This document shows positions 26,777 through 34,828 of a DNA stretch of 64,000 bases, piece by piece. The stretch covers positions 124,001-188,000 of the forward strand of contig CANNCV010000001.1 in assembly GCA_947503245.1 (NCBI GenBank), written 5' to 3'. The notes below the pieces were generated by a model. It did not search any database and was not told where the DNA came from. It was given only the letters and a program-made list of their open reading frames with translations. This DNA is from an uncultured Sphingomonadaceae bacterium. GTDB taxonomy: Bacteria; Pseudomonadota; Alphaproteobacteria; Sphingomonadales; Sphingomonadaceae. Every line of letters begins with the position of its first letter. Within the stretch, counting starts at the first letter, position 1. The translations under genes were made by a program, and so were the position numbers.

Positions 26777-27253
26777 ATGACGATTGCTTCCTCCCCTGTT
26801 GGTATCACCCCTTTTGCCGGGCAATATATTGATACGCTGCATTATTTTGCGGTGCGGGTTTATTATGAGGACACGGATTTTTCCGGCATAGTATATCACG
26901 CCAATTATCTGCGCTATTGTGAGCGAGCACGTACCGACATGTTAAGCAGGGTCGGCATTGATCAAAGAGCAGCCTTTGAAGATGGCATTGGCGCTTATGC
27001 TATTGGCGCCATAGATTGCAAATATCATATGCCAGCCAGATTTGATGATGCTTTGCTGATTATCAGCACCGTTACCCGGGTGCGGGCAGCGGGTTGCGAA
27101 ATTCAGCAACGGGTAATGCGCGGCGATGAATTGGTTTTTACCGCAGATGTGAAAGCAGCGTTTTTAAACCCGAAAGGTCGGCCCGTACGCCAGCCCGCCC
27201 AATGGGTAGAAGCATTCAGGTCGGTTTTGAACAAGGATGAAGAATTTTTATGA
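26777..27253 (+). CDS. ybgC: Tol-Pal-associated acyl-CoA thioesterase YbgC
   Basis: 158 residues from MTIASSPVG. Hot-dog fold with catalytic Asp in YYEDTDFSGIVYHANYLRYCERAR, the YbgC signature. It hydrolyses short acyl-CoA or acts on acyl-ACP near the membrane and is conserved as the first gene of tol-pal clusters. Overlaps tolQ by 4 nt (ATGA). Confidence 0.94.
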   Translation: MTIASSPVGITPFAGQYIDTLHYFAVRVYYEDTDFSGIVYHANYLRYCERARTDMLSRVGIDQRAAFEDGIGAYAIGAIDCKYHMPARFDDALLIISTVTRVRAAGCEIQQRVMRGDELVFTADVKAAFLNPKGRPVRQPAQWVEAFRSVLNKDEEFL

Positions 27254-27948
27254 TCGAACAATTGGGCCTGTCTACAGACGCCATTACCCTGTCCCCGCTC
27301 AAATTATTTCTTGAAGCGGATATTGTCGTCAAAATGGTGATGGTCGGCTTGGCATTGGCCAGCATTTGGACGTGGAGCATCATTTTCGGCTCGGCTCGAT
27401 CAATCGGCAAAGCGGGCAAACAAAGCCGCACCTATGAACGTGATTTCTGGAAGACTGAGGATATTGACGCTTTTTACAAAACACGCGGCAAGGAGGATGT
27501 CCCCAGTGCGCGGGTATTGGCCTCTGGCGTGCAGGAGTGGCGGCGATCAACGGTTACCAAAACACAGGATAATGAAGGCACGCGCCAGCGCCTTGCTACA
27601 GCCATGAGCGCGGCCATTGGTGAAGAGATTGACCGATTGTCCGAGCGACTGAACTTTTTGGCAACCGTAGGCAGCGTCGCGCCTTTTGTTGGATTATTTG
27701 GCACTGTATGGGGCATTATGCGCAGCTTCTCCGCCATTGCGGCGGAACAAAACAGCTCTTTGGCAGTGGTAGCTCCAGGTATCGCCGAAGCCTTATTTGC
27801 TACGGCCATTGGCCTGTTCGCTGCTATTCCTGCTGTTATCGCTTATAACCGTTTCTCCCACCGCATTAACATGCTGGAGGCACGGCTATACCGCTTTGCC
27901 GATGGGTTTCATGCAACGCTGAGCCGTGAGCTGGAAAAAGGCGCATAA
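27250..27948 (+). CDS. tolQ: TolQ, proton-channel subunit of Tol-Pal
   Basis: 232 residues with three membrane helices (near 25-45, 135-160 and 170-195). The MotA/TolQ/ExbB segment LNFLATVGSVAPFVGLFGTVWGIMRSF is intact. With TolR it turns proton flow into force for TolA, tightening the outer membrane at division. Second gene of ybgC-tolQRAB-pal. Confidence 0.96.
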   Translation: MIEQLGLSTDAITLSPLKLFLEADIVVKMVMVGLALASIWTWSIIFGSARSIGKAGKQSRTYERDFWKTEDIDAFYKTRGKEDVPSARVLASGVQEWRRSTVTKTQDNEGTRQRLATAMSAAIGEEIDRLSERLNFLATVGSVAPFVGLFGTVWGIMRSFSAIAAEQNSSLAVVAPGIAEALFATAIGLFAAIPAVIAYNRFSHRINMLEARLYRFADGFHATLSRELEKGA

Positions 27949-27949
27949 T

Positions 27950-28411
27950 ATGGGCGCGTCTCTTAACACTGGTGGTGGCCGCTCGCGCGGACGGGGGGGC
28001 AGAAACCGTGCGCCCATGGCAGAGATTAATGTCACGCCCTTTGTCGATGTGATGCTGGTGCTGCTCATCATCTTCATGATTACCGCGCCCTTGCTGGTTG
28101 CGGGTGTACCGATTGAATTGCCCGAAACACGGGCCAATCCGATTGAGCAAGAGCGTGACCCTGTACAGATCAGCATTGCAAGTGATGGCGCCATTTATGT
28201 TGATGACAATCCCGTATCGCCCGACGAACTGCCTGCATTGCTAACGCAGATCAGGGCAGGCTCTAGCGGTGAAAGTGACAAACCGCCGCAAATCGTGCTG
28301 CGTGGTGATCGCGCCATTGATTATGGCACTGTGCTGCTGGTGATGGGAGAACTTAACCGCGCAGGGCTGAATAATATTTCCATGGCCGGCATAAATGCGC
28401 CGGGCAATTAA
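27950..28411 (+). CDS. tolR: TolR, proton-channel subunit of Tol-Pal
   Basis: 153 residues from MGASLNTGGG; the ATG begins one base after the tolQ stop (TAAtATG). Single N-terminal membrane helix with the essential Asp in INVTPFVDVMLVLLIIFMIT, then a periplasmic dimer domain. An Arg/Gly-rich patch precedes the helix. Confidence 0.96.
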   Translation: MGASLNTGGGRSRGRGGRNRAPMAEINVTPFVDVMLVLLIIFMITAPLLVAGVPIELPETRANPIEQERDPVQISIASDGAIYVDDNPVSPDELPALLTQIRAGSSGESDKPPQIVLRGDRAIDYGTVLLVMGELNRAGLNNISMAGINAPGN

Positions 28412-28469
28412 GTGACCGCAAAAACAGCGGTCATTTGCTGTTCATCTGACTAGGATAGACAATCAGGCA

Positions 28470-29288
28470 ATGAAGCGATCAGAATATATCGGATTGGGTG
28501 TCGCCACTATCGGCCATGTCGGGCTGTTTGGTGTGCTGTCGCTATCGATATTAAACACATCTGACAGTTTTGAACGCAGTGAACCGATAGCGGTAACGCT
28601 GTCTGACAATATAGCCTTGGCCGATACATCGCCCCGACCTGATGCAGAACCGGCGACCAGCATCGCCCCCGAAATAGGCGAGATTGTGCCCCCGCCAGAG
28701 GAATTGACGCAGCCGGAAAACACGCCGGAAGAGGCTGAAACAATGCCTCAACCTACCCCAGCGCGTACCAGTGCGCCAAAAGCAACAGCGCCCGCCAAGG
28801 TCAAACCCAAGCCGAAACCAGCCGCAAAGAAACCGCCTGTGCCGGTCAATCGTTCTGGTCGTCGCCGCCCTGATCGTCGCCGGACAGGTTCTCGCCTTGG
28901 CAGCAATTTCCTCGATGGTGTTTCGGATCAGGAATCGATTAGCCGTGACCAAACGCCGCCAGCAGCCAGAGCGGGGCCGCAAGTTCAAGCATCCCTGCAA
29001 CGCGAGATCACACGCAAGCTAAAGCCCAAATGGCGGGCACCAACGGGCGCGGACGCAGAGCGATTGGTCACCACCGTTGATTGGCGCCTTGATAAAGATG
29101 GCCGCGTGGTCGGCAAACCGAGATGCACAAAACAAAATGGTGTTAATGCCAGCAACAGACCACAAAAAGACCTGCATTGCGAACGGGCCATTCGCGCAGT
29201 GCTGGATGCCCAACCTTTTAGCTCCCTGCCGGTCGAATATTACGACGCTTGGGATAATATCAGTTACGATTTTGACAGGAAACTCTGA
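28470..29288 (+). CDS. tolA: TolA-like spanning protein
   Basis: 272 residues: one N-terminal membrane helix (IGLGVATIGHVGLFGVLSLSIL), a Pro/Lys/Ala/Glu-rich linker (about 65-125, with KPKPKPAAKK), an Arg-rich patch (GRRRPDRRRTG) and a C-terminal TonB-like domain (VDWRLDKDGRVVGKPRC...ERAIRAVLDAQPFSSLP). It is shorter than E. coli TolA, as usual in this order. Identified by position and layout as much as by sequence. Overlaps tolB by 1 nt. Confidence 0.88.
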   Translation: MKRSEYIGLGVATIGHVGLFGVLSLSILNTSDSFERSEPIAVTLSDNIALADTSPRPDAEPATSIAPEIGEIVPPPEELTQPENTPEEAETMPQPTPARTSAPKATAPAKVKPKPKPAAKKPPVPVNRSGRRRPDRRRTGSRLGSNFLDGVSDQESISRDQTPPAARAGPQVQASLQREITRKLKPKWRAPTGADAERLVTTVDWRLDKDGRVVGKPRCTKQNGVNASNRPQKDLHCERAIRAVLDAQPFSSLPVEYYDAWDNISYDFDRKL

Positions 29289-30658
29289 TGCGTTTTTCTA
29301 TTCTTATTTCTCCTATCGTGGTTGTCGCTCTGGCATTCGGCTTTGCGCCCGGCATTGCTCAAGCCCAGATTGAGGCCGAAGCACCTGCGCAAGATGACCC
29401 TCTGCGCGGCAGTGTTACAGATGATAGCAGCGACAATATAATCACCATCTCTGTGCCCGGCCTACCAACCCCGCAATCCGCGCAGACGCCAGCGGGCAGC
29501 ACTGATGAATTGGGCGCGCGGGTAAGCGATGTTATCGTTGCTGACTTGCGCTCCAGTGGCTTGTTTCGCCCCTTGGGGCGCAACGCTGTGCGCGCCATAA
29601 GCTATGATGAAGTCACAACCCCTGCCCTGAGTTATTGGCGCGGCCGCAATAATGAAGCCCTTATACAAGGCTTTGTACGCGCCATGCCTGATGGACGCAT
29701 CACTGTGGGCTGTTATCTCTATGATGTTGTGCTGGGCACTGAATTGGCACGGCAAGGCTATGTTGTGGAGCCGGCAGATTGGCGCCGTGCTGCGCATAAA
29801 TGCGCCGACAGTGTTTATTCCCGCCTGACTGGTGAAAGCCCGTTTTTTGACAGTCGTATTGCCTATATCGCTGAAACCGGCCCCAAGGACCGCCGCACCA
29901 AAAGATTGGCGATTATGGACAGTGATGGTGCCAATCACCGTTTCATCACCAATGGTCAGGCAACAGCGCTCACACCGCGCTTCTCTCCAGATTATCAGTC
30001 CATTGTTTATCTCAGCTTCCTAAATGGCAGCCCCAGCATCTATATTTATGATGTTGATAGCGGCAGACAGCGCCGTGTTTTCAGCACCAGCAACCCGACA
30101 TTCGCGCCGCGCTGGTCTCCCGATGGGCATTTCATTCTGTTCTCCATGGCGGTTTCTGGCAACACAGATATCTATCGCATTTCAGCGGGTGGCGGCGAAC
30201 CAGAGCGTTTGACCAATGCGCCGGGCATCGATGTTGGCGGTAGCTATTCACCCGATGGCAGCAAGATTGTGTTTGAAAGTGATCGCTCCGGCGCACAACA
30301 AATCTATGTTATGAATGCCAATGGCAGCAATCAGAAAAGGATCAGCTTTGGTGGTGGACGCTATGCTACACCCGAATGGAGCCCGCGCGGTGACCTGATC
30401 GCCTTTACCCGCGTTTCAGGTGATTTTCGGATCGGCACGATGACACCTTCTGGCGGCAATATCCGGCTTTTGACCAACAGCTGGCAGGACGAGGCACCAA
30501 CATGGGCGCCCAATGGCCGTTTGATACAGTTTTTCCGTACTGCGCGTGGTTCTGGCAAAACCAGTATCTGGCAAGTTGATCTGACCGGCAAAAATGCACG
30601 GCAGCTCCGGACGCCGGTTGATGGTTCAGACCCAAGTTGGGGGCCGGTATTGCCTTAA
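29288..30658 (+). CDS. tolB: TolB, periplasmic Tol-Pal protein
   Basis: 456 residues with a signal peptide ending PGIAQA. An N-terminal domain precedes a six-blade propeller with repeats such as PRFSPDYQSIVYLSFLNG, PRWSPDGHFILFSM, GGSYSPDGSKIVFESDR, PEWSPRGDLIAFTR and PTWAPNGRLIQFFR. It shuttles between Pal and TolA in the periplasm. Start codon overlaps the tolA stop (TGATG). Confidence 0.96.
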   Translation: MRFSILISPIVVVALAFGFAPGIAQAQIEAEAPAQDDPLRGSVTDDSSDNIITISVPGLPTPQSAQTPAGSTDELGARVSDVIVADLRSSGLFRPLGRNAVRAISYDEVTTPALSYWRGRNNEALIQGFVRAMPDGRITVGCYLYDVVLGTELARQGYVVEPADWRRAAHKCADSVYSRLTGESPFFDSRIAYIAETGPKDRRTKRLAIMDSDGANHRFITNGQATALTPRFSPDYQSIVYLSFLNGSPSIYIYDVDSGRQRRVFSTSNPTFAPRWSPDGHFILFSMAVSGNTDIYRISAGGGEPERLTNAPGIDVGGSYSPDGSKIVFESDRSGAQQIYVMNANGSNQKRISFGGGRYATPEWSPRGDLIAFTRVSGDFRIGTMTPSGGNIRLLTNSWQDEAPTWAPNGRLIQFFRTARGSGKTSIWQVDLTGKNARQLRTPVDGSDPSWGPVLP

Positions 30659-30761
30659 ACATAAGACACAGACATAATCCTGACCGAGAGCCATATTGGT
30701 GTGAGTCGGCGGGGTATGAAGACCAATAAGCAATTGATGAACACACTTACAGGAGTTTAAA

Positions 30762-31304
30762 ATGACTGCTTCAAAATCCCCAAAAAATATATTGCTGAAA
30801 TCAGCAATATTGACAGCTTCCGTTCTTGCGCTCGCAGCATGTGGCCAGAAGCCTCCACCAGAGTTGCCGCCAGCACCAACAACCAATACTGGCCCATCGA
30901 CAGCTACTACACAAACGCGCCCTGTTGAAACAGGACCTGTGCCGGGCAGCCAGGCTGATTTTCTGGCAACTGTCAGTTCTGATCGTGTCTTCTTTGATAC
31001 TGATCGGTTCAATATTGATACTCAGGATCAGCAGACTTTGCAGAGCCAAGCGCGCTGGCTGTCGCAATATCCTAGCAAGAGAATCATTGTCGAAGGCCAT
31101 GCCGATGAACGCGGCACGCGCGATTATAACCTTGCGCTGGGTGAGCGCCGCGCCAACTCCGCGAAAAACTATCTTGTCGCGCTGGGCATTGCACCATCAC
31201 GCATACAAGTGGTCAGCTATGGCAAAGAGCGTCCCGATGCACTTGGCTCTAATGAGCAAGCATGGGCGCAAAACCGCCGCGCGGTCACCGTAACCGTAGA
31301 ATAG
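30762..31304 (+). CDS. pal: Peptidoglycan-associated lipoprotein Pal
   Basis: 180 residues. Lipobox LAAC (Cys27), a Pro/Thr-rich linker, then the OmpA-C domain: VFFDTDRFNIDTQDQQTL, VEGHADERGTRDYNLALGERRA (peptidoglycan-binding Asp and Arg) and QNRRAVTVTVE. It anchors the outer membrane to the wall. Last gene of the cluster, ended by a 13-bp hairpin. Confidence 0.97.
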   Translation: MTASKSPKNILLKSAILTASVLALAACGQKPPPELPPAPTTNTGPSTATTQTRPVETGPVPGSQADFLATVSSDRVFFDTDRFNIDTQDQQTLQSQARWLSQYPSKRIIVEGHADERGTRDYNLALGERRANSAKNYLVALGIAPSRIQVVSYGKERPDALGSNEQAWAQNRRAVTVTVE

Positions 31305-31370
31305 AATGTGATTATCAGGGCGGCGTTAAGACGCATTGTACCGCCCCCTTATAATGATGGCAGACACAAA

Positions 31371-31406
31371 AAAGCCGCGCAAAAGGACAACCCTTTGCGC
31401 GGCTTT
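31371..31406. terminator. Bidirectional terminator after pal
   Basis: AAAGCCGCGCAAA (31371-31383) pairs exactly with TTTGCGCGGCTTT (31394-31406). It is flanked by A-runs on the left and lies between convergent pal and the gene at 31423, serving both. Confidence 0.9.
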
Positions 31407-31422
31407 ATGTTAAATATCGTGT

Positions 31423-31722
31423 TTAGGCCTGACGGACGCCTGTCATCGCCATTTTGCCAAATGCACCGGCACTGACTTCGCCTTCCAATGTGTCACCATC
31501 AACAGTGGCTTCGCATTCCAGCTTCATCGGCATGGGAACAGTCATATCCATGGTCCAGATCAGCTTGTCACCCACGACTTTACCGTCGGTAATATCCAGT
31601 GAACCCATAGCTCCAGTGTTTGAACCACTCCAGCTATCGCCATCAACATTGACTGTCAAAACCGACTTTTGATCACCCATTGGTGACTTGGTTACGCAAT
31701 CATATACACCTTCTACTGACAT
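31423..31722 (-). CDS. Small protein of a DUF-type beta-sandwich family
   Basis: 99 residues from MSVEGVYDCVTKSPMGDQ, with AGGAG 8 nt before the ATG. No signal peptide. Repeated strand pattern: KSVLTVNVDGDSWSGSNTGAMG, KLIWTMDMTVPMPMKLECEATVDGDTLEGEVSAGAFG. I recall such short proteins in sphingomonads and related bacteria without known function. A longer upstream reading lacks support. Ends against the terminator after pal. Confidence 0.75.
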   Translation of the reverse strand: MSVEGVYDCVTKSPMGDQKSVLTVNVDGDSWSGSNTGAMGSLDITDGKVVGDKLIWTMDMTVPMPMKLECEATVDGDTLEGEVSAGAFGKMAMTGVRQA

Positions 31723-31821
31723 CAATTTTCTCCTAAAACTCTTCAAACAATGCACTGAATATGGACCGATTAAACTGCCGATGCAACAGGTTCATAACTG
31801 ACGCTACGGCTTGCTTGACCG

Positions 31822-34656
31822 TTACTGCTCACCGCTTGTATCAGCCTCCTCTGAACCAGATTCGTAACCACGATATTCGATTGGAATGCCCAGATCGGCA
31901 ATTTGTGGTTCAATCTTCGCAGCGTCGCCAACAATAACCCAGGTAAAGCCATCAGGATTGATAGCCTCACGCATCGCCGCATCCAGAGACACCGCGTCTA
32001 GGCTTTTATAACGTGTCGCCAACTTCTCGGCATAATCAAAGTCACGCCCGAAGCGCACATCCGCTTGCAACTGCCCTAATATAGCCGAAGACTGTTCATA
32101 GCTGCCGGGCAATTGACGGATATTGCCATCAACAATCCGTTCCAACTCTGCCGGAGTCACGCCTTTGTCGCCGACAAATTCTTTTATGTTTTGAACGATC
32201 GCTTCAAGCGATGGTCCAGTCTTATTTGTTTGAACGGGTGCGAACACCAGAAACGGCACGCGGTCATCCGGACGTTGCAAGATAGTACGCGAACCATAGG
32301 ACCAGCCTTTTGTCTCACGCAGATCAAAGTTTATGCGAGACAGAAAGTCACCACCCAATGCTTCATTCGAAGCTTGCAGCGCAAACAAATCATCCGTGCC
32401 TTTTGCATTCAATACCTGTGCGGCCAATATAAGCGATTGTGGTGAATTAGGCTGGTTTATGACAATGATACGCCCTTGTTGATCGGGAATGATAGCATCC
32501 AGATTCTTATCAGGTGCGGCCTCTCCAGCAGGAGCCCATGCGCCAAAACGCTGCTCTAGCATTGGAATCACATTGTCCAGCTTAACATCACCCACCACAA
32601 AGATTTCCGCATTTTCAGGGCGCATCCACGCACTGTGGAAGTTCAGCAGATCATCGCGTGTCAAAGAAGACACGACAGCCGGATCACCAGTACCAGTTAG
32701 AGGCTTACCATAAGGATGCTCTTCGCCATAGATGAGCGGCGGCAAGTTACGCAGCGCAAGGCCAATAGGTTGACGGTTTTCACCTGCAATACGGGTTAGT
32801 TGTTGCTGGCGCACACGCTCCAATTCACCGGCATCAAAAGCTGGGTTTTTGATAACATCAGCAAGCAGATCAAGTGCAGGGCCCAAATTGGGTGTTACTG
32901 CGCGAACAGAAACAGTGCTGTCATCAAGGCCGCCACCTACAGAAACATTGGCGCCCAATCTTTCTTCTGTTTCCGCAATCTGAACGGAAGTGCGGGTCGT
33001 AGTGCCTTCATCAAGCATTGCTGTGACCAAGCCATGCAATCCGCTTTTGTCTGCCGGGTCAGCTGCGCTACCAATATCGAAATTGACGGCAACGCGCACG
33101 GTTGGCACGGCGTTGGTTTCAGCGAAATAGACTTTGATGCCGTTAGACAAGGTTGCTGTCTCAACATCGGGAAAGTCTACATTTGTCACTTCACCAATTT
33201 CTGGCAATGCGGAATAATCCGGATCAACCTGCTTATCGCTTGACTGCTCGGCAGCAGCGGCGACTTCTTTATAGGCTTCACGCTCACCTGGTTCGACCCG
33301 AATTTCTACAACTGGGCGCGACAGCCATTTGTTCATGGCTGTGCGGATAGTATCCGGGGTAAGAGCAGCCAGGCGTTGTAATTCTGTTTTATAATAGTTG
33401 CTGTCATTGGCAAACAGCTCTCCCGAAGCCAGTGCCACAGCCTTACCGCGAAAGCCGCCGACCTGTTCCAGCCCAGCGATCCGGTTTGCGGCCTCATTTG
33501 TCGCAACACGGCTTACTTCATCAGCGCTTGGCCCATTTGCGAGCAAATCAGCCAAAATCTCATCAAGACGCTTGCCAACAAGATCAGCATCTACGCCCGG
33601 TTTCACATCGACAGAGATTTGCAGCAAACTGCCAGAAACAAAGGGCAGGACGAAGCTGGAAACACCAACGGCAAGCTGCTCTTCGCGAACCAGCACATTG
33701 TCAAGCCGCGAGCTCGACAAGCCTCCCAATATGCTGGTGCCTGCACGTACCGCAGTATAATCAGGATCAGTCAGACCCGGGACAACCCAATTGCGGTAAA
33801 TCCGTGTGGTAGGAACCTTATCGTACATAACCTCTTTGACAGGAGCATCAAGCGTAGGGATCGGCGCAGAGACTGGCGCAACGTCTTTGCCGCGCGCGAT
33901 GCTGCCAAAATATTTCTCAACCAAAGGGCGAGCCTCAGCCGTATTGATATCACCAGCCAAAACCAAGATCGCATTATTGGGGCCATAATGGTCAATGAAC
34001 CAATTGCGCATATCATCAAGGCTGGCTGCCTGTAGATCTTCTAATGATCCAATGGTGTCATGGGCATAAGGATGCCCTTCTGGGAACAGCAGTTCAGTCT
34101 GACGATAGCTTACCAGACCATAAGGCTGGTTATCGCCCTGTCGCTTCTCATTTTGCACAACGCCAATCTGGTTGGTCAGCTTATCTTGATCAATTGCGGG
34201 CAGCAAATTGCCCATACGATCAGCTTCCAAGAACAAAGCAGCTTCAAGCGCAGCCTTAGGGACTGTTTGGAAATAATTGGTCCGGTCCAACCATGTCGTA
34301 CCATTCAGGTCAGTAGCACCGATGCGTGACGTATAGTTGAAATAGTCACCCGGAGCGGCAGCAGAACCGTTAAACATGATATGCTCAAACAAATGGGCAT
34401 AACCAGTCTTACCTTTTGGCTCATGCTTGGAACCAACATCATACCAAACAGACACAGCAACAATGGGGGCTTTACGATCTTCATGAACGATAACCGTTAG
34501 GCCATTATCCAGTGTGAATTTTTGATGCGGTATATCAACCGCTGCGACCAGATCTGCGACTGGTGCGGCATCTTGCGCCATCGCCATGGGTGCGACCAAA
34601 GCCAGAGATGCAGCCAGCGGCATAGCGGCGCAGAATTTTTTGAAACGAATGCTCAC
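31822..34656 (-). CDS. M16-family zinc peptidase (insulinase/pitrilysin type), exported
   Basis: 944 residues with a signal peptide ending APMAMAQ. Two M16 halves: the first carries HLFEH at 88-92 and the downstream Glu in NQIGVVQNEKRQ; the second (from about 505, ATLSNGIKVYFAETNAVPTVRV) has no such motif and is the inactive partner. Such periplasmic peptidases degrade small or unstructured peptides in a closed chamber. The gene follows the acylase gene on the same strand with 172 nt between and probably has its own promoter. Confidence 0.93.
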   Translation of the reverse strand: MSIRFKKFCAAMPLAASLALVAPMAMAQDAAPVADLVAAVDIPHQKFTLDNGLTVIVHEDRKAPIVAVSVWYDVGSKHEPKGKTGYAHLFEHIMFNGSAAAPGDYFNYTSRIGATDLNGTTWLDRTNYFQTVPKAALEAALFLEADRMGNLLPAIDQDKLTNQIGVVQNEKRQGDNQPYGLVSYRQTELLFPEGHPYAHDTIGSLEDLQAASLDDMRNWFIDHYGPNNAILVLAGDINTAEARPLVEKYFGSIARGKDVAPVSAPIPTLDAPVKEVMYDKVPTTRIYRNWVVPGLTDPDYTAVRAGTSILGGLSSSRLDNVLVREEQLAVGVSSFVLPFVSGSLLQISVDVKPGVDADLVGKRLDEILADLLANGPSADEVSRVATNEAANRIAGLEQVGGFRGKAVALASGELFANDSNYYKTELQRLAALTPDTIRTAMNKWLSRPVVEIRVEPGEREAYKEVAAAAEQSSDKQVDPDYSALPEIGEVTNVDFPDVETATLSNGIKVYFAETNAVPTVRVAVNFDIGSAADPADKSGLHGLVTAMLDEGTTTRTSVQIAETEERLGANVSVGGGLDDSTVSVRAVTPNLGPALDLLADVIKNPAFDAGELERVRQQQLTRIAGENRQPIGLALRNLPPLIYGEEHPYGKPLTGTGDPAVVSSLTRDDLLNFHSAWMRPENAEIFVVGDVKLDNVIPMLEQRFGAWAPAGEAAPDKNLDAIIPDQQGRIIVINQPNSPQSLILAAQVLNAKGTDDLFALQASNEALGGDFLSRINFDLRETKGWSYGSRTILQRPDDRVPFLVFAPVQTNKTGPSLEAIVQNIKEFVGDKGVTPAELERIVDGNIRQLPGSYEQSSAILGQLQADVRFGRDFDYAEKLATRYKSLDAVSLDAAMREAINPDGFTWVIVGDAAKIEPQIADLGIPIEYRGYESGSEEADTSGEQ

Positions 34657-34783
34657 GAATATATTCCTCCAAAAGAAGCGTGATATTGACTTCTATCATA
34701 CATGCAGCAGTCTAGCGTACAATGACATTCATCGCCGCCAGATGCCACTGATCGACTGCCCATCTCTCATGCGGTCGAAAATA

Positions 34784-34815
34784 ACAATATAGTTTACCAC
34801 AGCGAACTATATTGT
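34784..34815. repeat. 11-bp inverted repeat, possible terminator of the acylase gene
   Basis: ACAATATAGTT (34784-34794) and AACTATATTGT (34805-34815) pair exactly around a 10-nt loop. It begins 14 nt past the acylase stop on the minus strand and is followed in that direction by TATTTTCG. The AT-rich stem makes it a weak intrinsic terminator at best. Confidence 0.55.
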
Positions 34816-34828
34816 CACTTAACCCTGT

